DNA of 13,713 nt from Sphingomonas sp. GTDB lineage: Bacteria; Pseudomonadota; Alphaproteobacteria; Sphingomonadales; Sphingomonadaceae. Position numbers and translations under genes: made by a program. The stretch spans positions 1 to 13,713 of the forward strand of contig JAPJRE010000071.1 in the NCBI GenBank assembly GCA_030824725.1, read 5' to 3'. This document shows positions 1 to 5,605 of this stretch, piece by piece. The number at the start of each line of letters is the position of its first letter. Position 1 is the stretch's first letter. The notes under the pieces were generated by a model. The model worked only from the letters and a program-made list of their open reading frames with translations. It was not told where the DNA came from and searched no databases.

Positions 1-8
1 GAAAGCGT

Positions 9-455
9 ATGATCCTCGAAATTGCCGCCGCCGGCGCGCGCCCGGCGGGCATGGCAGCGGTGCTGCTGGCGTCTTCCGTTGCCAGTTGGCAACCGGCTGC
101 CGCTGCGCCGATCCAGGTCTCCCGGGCCGCACCGCGCGTGGTCGTCGTCGATCGGACCCGTCCCGGCTGGTGGCGTGGTCGGGCGGACTTTATCGTCTAT
201 GCCGGCCCGCGCCGAGGCTATTACTTCGCACCCGGCTATGGCTATTATCTGCCGCCGCGCGGAGTATATGGCCGGGTCTGGGTGGCAGGAGTCACGTTGC
301 CGCCGCCGATGCGGCGCTATGTCGTCGTCGAGCCGCGCGTCTATGGGCTGCGGGTGCCGCCGGCGGGCTATCGCTGGTATTATGCGGGCGATCGCATCGT
401 GCTTGCCGCGATGGCCACGGGCATCATCCTGGAGTCGGTGCCCGGCGGCTGGTAG
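9..455 (+). CDS. RcnB-like small exported protein
   Basis: This is a 148-residue exported protein. The N-terminus looks like a signal peptide: a hydrophobic stretch at about residues 15-27 is followed by an Ala-rich c-region near residues 30-34. The middle is rich in Tyr, Gly and Arg (RGYYFAPGYGYYLPP, residues 69-83). The C-terminal half (about 88-145) has the RcnB-family layout: LPPPMRRY, then VPPAGYRWYY, then a hydrophobic segment with ATGIILESV. E. coli RcnB is a periplasmic protein that affects Ni/Co homeostasis, but most alphaproteobacterial members have no assigned role, and no His-rich metal site is seen here. The ATG at position 9 is the first in frame within the window. Only eight bases lie upstream, so the real start could be further left; an internal ATG at 51 is less likely because it would remove the charged n-region. 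The gene ends 8 bases from the convergent sensor-kinase gene. Confidence 0.75.
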   Translation: MILEIAAAGARPAGMAAVLLASSVASWQPAAAAPIQVSRAAPRVVVVDRTRPGWWRGRADFIVYAGPRRGYYFAPGYGYYLPPRGVYGRVWVAGVTLPPPMRRYVVVEPRVYGLRVPPAGYRWYYAGDRIVLAAMATGIILESVPGGW

Positions 456-463
456 CGGCGCGT

Positions 464-1810
464 TCAGCCCGCCGCGCGAGAATAGTGCAGCACTACGCGG
501 AGCCCGTGCGGCGTCGCCTGCTCGAACCGCACCGATGCCCGGTCGCGGCCGGCAAGCGCGCGCACGATCGCGAGCCCCAGCCCGGCGCCGCCGGTCTCGC
601 GGCTGCGCGAGGGGTCGAACCGCTGGAACGGCAGGCCCAGCCGCGACAGCGCCTCTGCCGGCACGCCGGGGCCGTCGTCTTCGACGGTGATTGCGACTGA
701 AGCATGCTCCGCTGCCGTCGCCGTGACGACCACGCGGGTGCCGTGGCGCAGCCCGTTGACGATAAGATTGTCGAGCACCCGTCGCAGCGCCAGGGGCGTC
801 GCGGCGATGGCCAGTTCATCGGCCACCGGCACCAGGGTCACGGCGTCGCCGAGCTCAGCATGCGCGGCGACGATCTCGCCGAGCGCGGCCGCCAGCGGGA
901 CGGGCTCGGGGCGCGCCGGTGGTGCGCTGTCGCGGTCGGCGAGGAACAGCGTGTCGTCCACCAACGCGGCCATTTCGTCGAGGTCGCGCACGGCGCGGTT
1001 GCGCTGCTCGCCATCGTCGATGAACTCGACGCGCAGCCGCAGCCGCGTGAGATAGGTGCGCAGGTCATGCGCGATCGCGCCGAGCACGCGGGTGCGCTCG
1101 CCGACCAGCGCGCGAATCTGCGCCTTCATCTCGTTGAACGCGGCGGCGAGCGCGCGGATCTCCCGCGGCCCCCGCACCGGCAGATCCGGCGCATCGAGAT
1201 TGCCTGCAAACCGGCGGACGCCCCGCGACAGCAGCCCCAGCGGCCGCGTCGTCTGCCGTACCGCCAGCATCAGCGCGCCCAGCAGCACCAGTGCCCCGGC
1301 GGCGCCGACCACCGCCCGGCCCCGGATATAGGCGCGCAGATCGTCCGAGGGCTGGCTGGTGAGCAGCAGGATCTCGCCGTCGTGCAACCCGATCGCCACG
1401 CGGATCGGCGCCAGAAAGCGCGCCGGTCGCGCCGCATCGCCGATCCATCGGCCGATCCGCGGCCGCCGTCCGTCGACGCTGACCGCGCGGCCGTTCGCGG
1501 CGGCGCGATAGCGCGCCGCGAGCCCCTCCAGTTCGTCCGAAGACCGCCAGCGTGGCGGAAGCGCGGATGCCAGCGACAGCGAATAGAGGCCGCCGTCGAA
1601 TGCGTCGATCAGCGCGCTCCGCTGTGCTGCCGGCGCGCGATCGAGCGCATCGGCGATGGCAGCCGCTTCCGCCGGCTTCGGCAGGCCATAGGAACGGCCG
1701 GAATCGGATGATCGGGGCAGCACCACCGCCGCGATCACCAATTGGACCAGCAGGAAGCCGATCAGCAGGATCGCCGCCAGCCGCAGCGAAAGGTTCGAGC
1801 CGATGCTCAC
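464..1810 (-). CDS. EnvZ-type sensor histidine kinase
   Basis: This 448-residue inner-membrane sensor kinase is the partner of the regulator encoded just upstream. Membrane segments lie at about residues 11-31 and 165-186 and flank a periplasmic domain of about 130 residues. A HAMP linker follows (187-240), then the H-box with phospho-acceptor His248. The ATPase part has an N-box near residues 343-356 (LDNLIVNGLRHG), a G1 box (DDGPGVP, from about 378) and a G2 box (GGAGLGLAIV, 407-416), so it looks catalytically complete. The start is GTG at 1810-1808, overlapping the regulator's TGA as GTGA, the usual sign of translational coupling; no ATG lies nearby. Residue 253, which is normally proline in the HDLRTP motif, is tyrosine here (HDLRTYLTRLRLR). 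The signal sensed cannot be read from the sequence. Confidence 0.93.
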   Translation of the reverse strand: MSIGSNLSLRLAAILLIGFLLVQLVIAAVVLPRSSDSGRSYGLPKPAEAAAIADALDRAPAAQRSALIDAFDGGLYSLSLASALPPRWRSSDELEGLAARYRAAANGRAVSVDGRRPRIGRWIGDAARPARFLAPIRVAIGLHDGEILLLTSQPSDDLRAYIRGRAVVGAAGALVLLGALMLAVRQTTRPLGLLSRGVRRFAGNLDAPDLPVRGPREIRALAAAFNEMKAQIRALVGERTRVLGAIAHDLRTYLTRLRLRVEFIDDGEQRNRAVRDLDEMAALVDDTLFLADRDSAPPARPEPVPLAAALGEIVAAHAELGDAVTLVPVADELAIAATPLALRRVLDNLIVNGLRHGTRVVVTATAAEHASVAITVEDDGPGVPAEALSRLGLPFQRFDPSRSRETGGAGLGLAIVRALAGRDRASVRFEQATPHGLRVVLHYSRAAG

Positions 1811-2523
1811 AGCCGTTCCACCGGCAAGGTGAACTGGTAGCCGCCGCCGCGCACCGTCTTGATGATCGTCTCGCCGCCCGGCGCGCAGGCGAGCTTGCGG
1901 CGCAACCGGCTGAGCTGGACGTCGATCGCCCGGTCGAACGGCCCGGCGCTGCGGCCACGCGTCCAGTCGAGCAGCTGGTCGCGGTTCAGCACCCGCTGCG
2001 GATGGGTGGCGAAACAATGCAGCAGGTCGAACTCGCCGGCGGTCAGTTCGATGTGGCCGCCGTCCGGCGCCGCCACGGCCCGCGCGCCAACGTCGAGTGT
2101 CCATCCCCCGAAGCGATAGCGTTCGGTGGGGATCGGGGCGTGCACCCGGTGGCGCGCGCGGGTCCGGCGCAGGATCGCGCGCACGCGGGCGACCAGCTCG
2201 CGCGGGTTGAACGGCTTGGCGAGATAATCGTCCGCGCCGAGCTCCAGGCCGACGATGCGGTCGACATCGTCGCTTTTGGCGGTGACCATCAACACGGGGA
2301 TGTCGCCGGCCGCGTGCAGGCGCCGGCAGAGCGAGAACCCGTCCTCGCCGGGCAGCATCACGTCGAGCACCGCGAGATCGACGCGGCGACGCTCGTTCAG
2401 CTGATCGAACTCGGCCGCCGTCCGGCATCCCACGGCTTCGAAGCCTTCGCGGTGGAGCAGGTCCACCACGAGCGCGCGGATTTCCCGGTCGTCCTCGACG
2501 ACGGCGATGCAGCTGGTTTCCAT
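1807..2523 (-). CDS. OmpR-family response regulator
   Basis: This is a 238-residue DNA-binding response regulator. The receiver domain spans about residues 4-118, with the acidic pocket Asp11/Asp12, phospho-acceptor Asp54 (LAVLDVMLPGEDG), Thr81 and Lys103 (LAKPFNP). A winged-helix OmpR/PhoB domain covers about 135-235 and ends in the typical TVRGGGYQF motif. It is the first gene of a two-gene operon with the sensor kinase, with a 4-base GTGA overlap. The ATG at 2523 has only a weak purine stretch upstream. The divergent intergenic region to the right contains three GTTAC-like repeats at 10-base spacing, the arrangement expected for OmpR-family binding. Autoregulation and control of the divergent secreted protein are therefore plausible. 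This is a full-length member with all key residues present. Confidence 0.95.
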   Translation of the reverse strand: METSCIAVVEDDREIRALVVDLLHREGFEAVGCRTAAEFDQLNERRRVDLAVLDVMLPGEDGFSLCRRLHAAGDIPVLMVTAKSDDVDRIVGLELGADDYLAKPFNPRELVARVRAILRRTRARHRVHAPIPTERYRFGGWTLDVGARAVAAPDGGHIELTAGEFDLLHCFATHPQRVLNRDQLLDWTRGRSAGPFDRAIDVQLSRLRRKLACAPGGETIIKTVRGGGYQFTLPVERL

Positions 2524-2682
2524 GGCCTATCAATAGCGCCACCCACGCCGCAGGTGAACGCGGCGAGGTGGCCGCGTTACACTCTGTTACCCTTCGTCAC
2601 CGCAGGGTCGCAGCGGCATTACACCCGCCCGCTATTGCCGATGCCAGCGGCGGCTTCCGTCGCCTGTGCAAGGAGTGACACG
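2524..2682. promoter_or_regulatory. Divergent promoter region
   Basis: These 159 bases separate the regulator gene (leftward) from the small secreted-protein gene (rightward), so promoters for both must lie here. The GTTAC-type direct repeats at 2576-2600 are near the centre. A clear Shine-Dalgarno AGGAG at 2671-2675 serves the rightward gene, 7 bases before its ATG. I could not identify convincing -35/-10 hexamers for either direction. Confidence 0.7.
2576..2600. promoter_or_regulatory. Triple GTTAC direct repeat, candidate operator
   Basis: Three pentamers occur in the same orientation: GTTAC at 2576-2580, GTTAC at 2586-2590 and GTCAC at 2596-2600. Each start is exactly 10 bases after the last, so all lie on one face of the helix. 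OmpR-family regulators characteristically bind head-to-tail direct repeats at 10-11 base spacing. The site lies about 53 bases upstream of the regulator's start and about 82 bases upstream of the divergent gene's start. Binding by the neighbouring regulator is inferred. Confidence 0.6.
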
Positions 2683-3168
2683 ATGTACAAGCATGTTCTG
2701 GGCTTCGCCGCACTCGCCGCGGGGCTGACGGCTCTGGCCATCCCGGCCGAGGCGCAGGTGCGTCGCGGCCATGCCGTGGTCGGGCGCACCGCGTCGGGGC
2801 AGGGCTTCGCCCAGTGGCGATCGGCCACGCGCGAGCCTGGCGCGGCGACGGTCCGGCGAGGCCTGCAGCTGTCCGACGGACGCGGCTATCGGCACCAGCG
2901 GAGCCGCGACTATGGTCCGGGCCACGCTTCGGCGGATCGCAGCACCCAGTTCAACAACGGGCGCGGCGCCACCACCGTACGCGACGCGCGCTGGGGTGAC
3001 GGCAGCTTCAGCGGCAACCGCCCGACCACGCTCAACAACGGCGACAGCTATCGCCGCACGACCAGCGCCACCGCCAATGGCGACGGCACAGCGAATTATT
3101 CCAGCAGCTTCACCGGCCCGCAGGGCGCGACCCGCACGGTGAGCGGCACCGTGCCCACCCGGCGCTGA
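2683..3168 (+). CDS. Small secreted Gly/Asn/Thr-rich protein, unknown function
   Basis: This is a 161-residue protein with a clear Sec signal peptide: MYKHV, a hydrophobic core, and probable cleavage after Ala24 (PAEA|Q). The mature part is hydrophilic, low in complexity and rich in Gly, Arg, Thr, Ser and Asn, with no cysteine. Two related units can be seen, each opening with NNG and reaching a GDG 12-13 residues later (91-93 to 105-107, and 118-120 to 133-135), followed by TGPQGATRTVSG near 144-155. This suggests an extended beta-strand repeat fold. The start is well supported by AGGAG at 2671-2675, 7 bases before the ATG. The gene is divergent from the OmpR-type regulator, with the candidate operator between them, so it is a likely target of that system. 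I do not recognise a characterised family and assign no function. Confidence 0.85.
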   Translation: MYKHVLGFAALAAGLTALAIPAEAQVRRGHAVVGRTASGQGFAQWRSATREPGAATVRRGLQLSDGRGYRHQRSRDYGPGHASADRSTQFNNGRGATTVRDARWGDGSFSGNRPTTLNNGDSYRRTTSATANGDGTANYSSSFTGPQGATRTVSGTVPTRR

Positions 3169-3238
3169 CTCTTTTCCCCCGCGGTCGCGTCTTCAGCCCC
3201 CTGGCGCGGCCGCACCCACGCTTCGAGGCTTTCATCGC

Positions 3239-3664
3239 ATGAAGACATGTCTGGCCCTTCCGATCGCCCTTCTGATGGCGAGCCCCGCACTGGCGCAGAT
3301 GCAGCGCGATCCCGCTGCCGCGCTGGCCAATGCCGACGCCAATCGCGACGGCACGACCACCCGCGAGGAGTTCCGCCAGTCGCGCGCCGCCCGGTTCGAC
3401 AAGGCCGATCGCAACCATGACGGCGTGGTGAGCCACGATGATTTCAAGCGGCTGGCGCGGTTCCGGCCGGATGCCGTTCAGCGGCTGGATGCGCTGATCG
3501 CCGAAGCCGATGCCGATCACGATGGCCGGCTGACCCGCAACGAACTCGCGCGGGCGCCGATGCCGATGTTCGATCGCGCCGACGCCGATCGGGACGGTAG
3601 GGTGACCCAGGCCGAACTCGCCGCGTTCAAGGCCAAGCTCGCCGCGCTGCGCGATCAGCGCTGA
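3239..3664 (+). CDS. Secreted EF-hand protein with four calcium-binding loops
   Basis: This is a 141-residue exported protein. A signal peptide with probable cleavage after Ala19 (SPALA|Q) precedes four canonical 12-residue EF-hand loops. These are DANRDGTTTREE (33-44), DRNHDGVVSHDD (57-68), DADHDGRLTRNE (91-102) and DADRDGRVTQAE (115-126). Each keeps acidic or Asn ligands at positions 1, 3 and 5, Gly at 6, and an acidic residue at 12 (Asp in loop 2, Glu in the others). Periplasmic or secreted calcium binding is expected. GAGG at 3225-3228 lies 10 bases before the ATG and is a modest ribosome-binding site. It sits 70 bases after the small secreted-protein gene and 50 bases before the LytS-like kinase, in the same direction as both, so it could be co-transcribed with either. 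A structural or calcium-sensing role is possible but not shown. Confidence 0.9.
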   Translation: MKTCLALPIALLMASPALAQMQRDPAAALANADANRDGTTTREEFRQSRAARFDKADRNHDGVVSHDDFKRLARFRPDAVQRLDALIAEADADHDGRLTRNELARAPMPMFDRADADRDGRVTQAELAAFKAKLAALRDQR

Positions 3665-3697
3665 TCGTCCCTTCCGCGGCGTTGGCGGTGATGGCAT

Positions 3698-3711
3698 GAT
3701 CGCGCGCGATC
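3698..3711. repeat. 14-base perfect palindrome before the LytS-like gene
   Basis: GATCGCGCGCGATC is a perfect palindrome ending 3 bases before the start codon at 3715. It occupies the place where a Shine-Dalgarno would sit, and no good one is seen. It may be a protein-binding site or a small translation-blocking hairpin, or simply chance in GC-rich DNA. Confidence 0.4.
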
Positions 3712-3714
3712 GTC

Positions 3715-4770
3715 ATGCCCGAGCGCCGCCTCCTCCGCCTCGCCGCGATCTGGGTCCTCTGGCTTCTGGTGGCCCTGATCACCTCGGCGCAGACCTATGT
3801 CGCCGGCCTTGCCGCCGGAACGGCCCAGCCCTGGCATGTGGCGTTCGCCAACGGTGTCCTTTGGTATGCGCCCTGGGCGGTGCTGACGCCCGCGGTAGTG
3901 GCGGTGGCGCGCCGCTTCGCCGGCGAACGGCGCGTGCCGCTGCTCGCGGCGGTCCATCTGGCGGCAGGCACCTGCATCGCCGTCCTGCACGCAGCGCTCT
4001 ACACAATGTTGAACGCGGTGATCTACGGCAGGACGGCATGGGCCGCCTGGAGCACGGAGCTGCTGCTGCGCAAGCTGACGAGCGCTGTTCACGTGAACCT
4101 GATGATCTACGCGATTCTCGTCGGCATCGTGCTCGGCGCCCGTGCCTATCGGGCGCTGCGCGACCGCGAAGTCGCCGCGGCCCGCCTACAGGCGCAGCTT
4201 GCCGAGGCGGAGACGGCGGCACTGCGCGCGCAGCTGCAGCCGCACTTCCTGTTCAACACGCTCAACGCCATCTCCGCCTTGGTGCCCGACGACCCGGTGA
4301 CCGCGCAGCGGCTGATCGCGCGGCTCGGCGATCTGCTGCGGCTGTCGATCGACGCGCGACGCGCCGAGCAATCCCCACTCGCCGACGAGCTCGAATTCGT
4401 CGACGCCTATCTCGCCATCGAGGAGACGCGGCTGGGCGACCGGCTCCGCGTCGTACGCCGTGTCGATCCGCAAGCGCTCGCGACCAACGTGCCGGCGCTG
4501 CTGCTCCAGCCGCTCGTCGAGAATGCGGTGCGCCACGGCATTGCGCCGGTCGTCATGGGCGGCACGATCGACATCCGGGCCGCGTTGCTGGGCGATAGCG
4601 TCCAGATCGTCGTGGCGGACGATGGGGCCGGGGCGGGCGCGGTGGTGGAAGGGATCGGGCTGGGCAATGCGCGTCGGCGCCTCCGCCAGTTGTACGGCGA
4701 GCGGCAGTCGCTCGAGATCGAGAGCGCACCGGGAAACGGGTTCCGCGTGACGCTGGTGGTGCCGCGATGA
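3715..4770 (+). CDS. LytS/YehU-type membrane sensor histidine kinase
   Basis: This 351-residue kinase has the His_kinase (PF06580) layout and partners the LytTR regulator that follows. The N-terminal 145 residues contain about four membrane helices (near 8-28, 46-66, 74-100 and 124-143) with no sizeable periplasmic domain. A short coiled-coil-like linker (150-172, EVAAARLQAQLAEAE) follows. The phospho-acceptor motif is QLQPHFLFNTLNAI with His177. The ATPase domain shows LLQPLVENAVRHG with Asn270, then ADDGAGAG (301-308) and GIGLGNARRRL (313-323). The start is the first ATG after an in-frame stop at 3697-3699, so it is not in doubt, although no strong ribosome-binding site is visible. The stop overlaps the next start as ATGA. 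Sensing is probably within or at the membrane; the ligand is unknown. Confidence 0.93.
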   Translation: MPERRLLRLAAIWVLWLLVALITSAQTYVAGLAAGTAQPWHVAFANGVLWYAPWAVLTPAVVAVARRFAGERRVPLLAAVHLAAGTCIAVLHAALYTMLNAVIYGRTAWAAWSTELLLRKLTSAVHVNLMIYAILVGIVLGARAYRALRDREVAAARLQAQLAEAETAALRAQLQPHFLFNTLNAISALVPDDPVTAQRLIARLGDLLRLSIDARRAEQSPLADELEFVDAYLAIEETRLGDRLRVVRRVDPQALATNVPALLLQPLVENAVRHGIAPVVMGGTIDIRAALLGDSVQIVVADDGAGAGAVVEGIGLGNARRRLRQLYGERQSLEIESAPGNGFRVTLVVPR

Positions 4771-5507
4771 TCCGGACCCTGATCGTCGACGACGAACCGC
4801 TCGCGCGCCGCGCCATTCGCGCGCCGCTGGACTTGCAACCCGATGTCGAGGTGATCGGCGAGGCGGGGCATGGCGCCGCCGCAATCGCGGCGATCGAGGC
4901 TCTGCGCCCCGACCTGATCTTTCTCGACGTGCAGATGCCCGAGATGACCGGGTTCGACGTGATCGAAACGATCGGTGTCGATGCGATGCCGCTGATCGTG
5001 TTCGTGACGGCTTTCGACGCCTACGCCCTCCGCGCCTTCGAGGCGGAGGCGTTCGACTATCTTCTCAAGCCCTTCGACGATCTTCGCTTTGGCCGGGTCC
5101 TCGATCGCGTCCGGCGGCAGCTTGCCGCCAAGGACGCGCATGGCGATCGGCTGCGATCGATGCTGCGGACGCTTGGCGAGGCGCCGAAGCTGGTGGTCCG
5201 CTCCCATGGCAGCGTCCGGCTGGTCCGGCTCGACGAGATCGACTGGATCGCCGCGGCCGGGGACTATGCCGAGGTGCATTGCAACGGGCGAGCGCTGCTC
5301 CTTGGCGAGTCGATGGCGGCGCTGGAGCGCAGTCTTCCGCAGGAGGCGTTCGCGCGCATCCACCGCTCGGCGATCGTGCGCCTGGACCGCGTGGCCGAGA
5401 TACGTTCCGGGGCCCATGGCGACGGCGTGTTGCGGCTCGCCTGCGGTACGGAGCTGCGCTTCAGTCGACGCTACCGGCAGGCGATCGACGCCTATTTGGG
5501 GCGCTGA
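4767..5507 (+). CDS. LytTR-family response regulator
   Basis: This is a 246-residue regulator. The receiver domain (about 3-118) has Asp8/Asp9, phospho-acceptor Asp54 (IFLDVQMPEMTG), Thr81 and Lys101 (YLLKPFDD). The C-terminal LytTR DNA-binding domain covers about residues 140-245, with the typical IDWIAAAGDYAEVH and FARIHRSAIVRLDRV stretches. Proteins of this class bind pairs of roughly 9-base direct repeats and usually regulate secreted or cell-surface functions. The ATG overlaps the kinase stop by 4 bases, so the two are translated as one operon. The next gene starts 98 bases downstream in the same direction and encodes a large secreted protein, a natural candidate target. Confidence 0.94.
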   Translation: MIRTLIVDDEPLARRAIRAPLDLQPDVEVIGEAGHGAAAIAAIEALRPDLIFLDVQMPEMTGFDVIETIGVDAMPLIVFVTAFDAYALRAFEAEAFDYLLKPFDDLRFGRVLDRVRRQLAAKDAHGDRLRSMLRTLGEAPKLVVRSHGSVRLVRLDEIDWIAAAGDYAEVHCNGRALLLGESMAALERSLPQEAFARIHRSAIVRLDRVAEIRSGAHGDGVLRLACGTELRFSRRYRQAIDAYLGR

Positions 5508-5509
5508 TC

Positions 5510-5525
5510 CCGCCTGCCGAGGCGG
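5510..5525 (+). terminator. Small GC hairpin after LytTR gene
   Basis: CCGCCT, a GCCG loop and AGGCGG form a perfect 6-base-pair stem two bases after the regulator stop. There is no T-run after it, so it is at best a weak or Rho-assisted terminator or attenuator. Confidence 0.3.
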
Positions 5526-5562
5526 CCGTCCCGCTCGCCGATGATGTGTTGCTTCCACCTAT

Positions 5563-5594
5563 CGTTCCGGGCCGGATGTCGGTGCACCGGAACG
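5563..5594. promoter_or_regulatory. 8-base inverted repeat flanking the leader of the secreted protein gene
   Basis: CGTTCCGG (5563-5570) and its exact complement CCGGAACG (5587-5594) are separated by 16 bases. They end directly at the Shine-Dalgarno GGAGGG. The repeat could be a regulator operator or an RNA hairpin controlling access to the ribosome-binding site. The sequence alone does not decide between these. Confidence 0.45.
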
Positions 5595-5600
5595 GGAGGG
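5595..5600 (+). promoter_or_regulatory. Shine-Dalgarno deciding the start at 5606
   Basis: GGAGGG lies 5 bases before the ATG at 5606. This favours that start over the in-frame ATG at 5576, which has no such signal, and over the in-frame GTG at 5600. Confidence 0.7.
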
Positions 5601-5605
5601 TGAAC

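Noticed and set aside
704..1711. 335-residue plus-strand frame
   Set aside because: It is antisense to the sensor kinase, with no domain or signal seen.
464..2542. A single 692-residue minus-strand reading frame that looks like a giant kinase
   Set aside because: Only the part from 1810 down is kinase. The first 244 residues are an Arg/Pro/Ala-rich reading of the response-regulator gene in the wrong frame. The real start is the GTG overlapping the regulator's stop.
1552..2682. Long plus-strand extension upstream of the small secreted protein
   Set aside because: It is antisense to the regulator and kinase. The signal peptide and AGGAG mark the true start at 2683.
5279..5605. N-terminal extension of the four-domain protein into the LytTR gene
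   Set aside because: It is an out-of-frame reading of the regulator's 3' end. A signal peptide and GGAGGG place the start at 5606; the ATG at 5576 lacks a ribosome-binding site.
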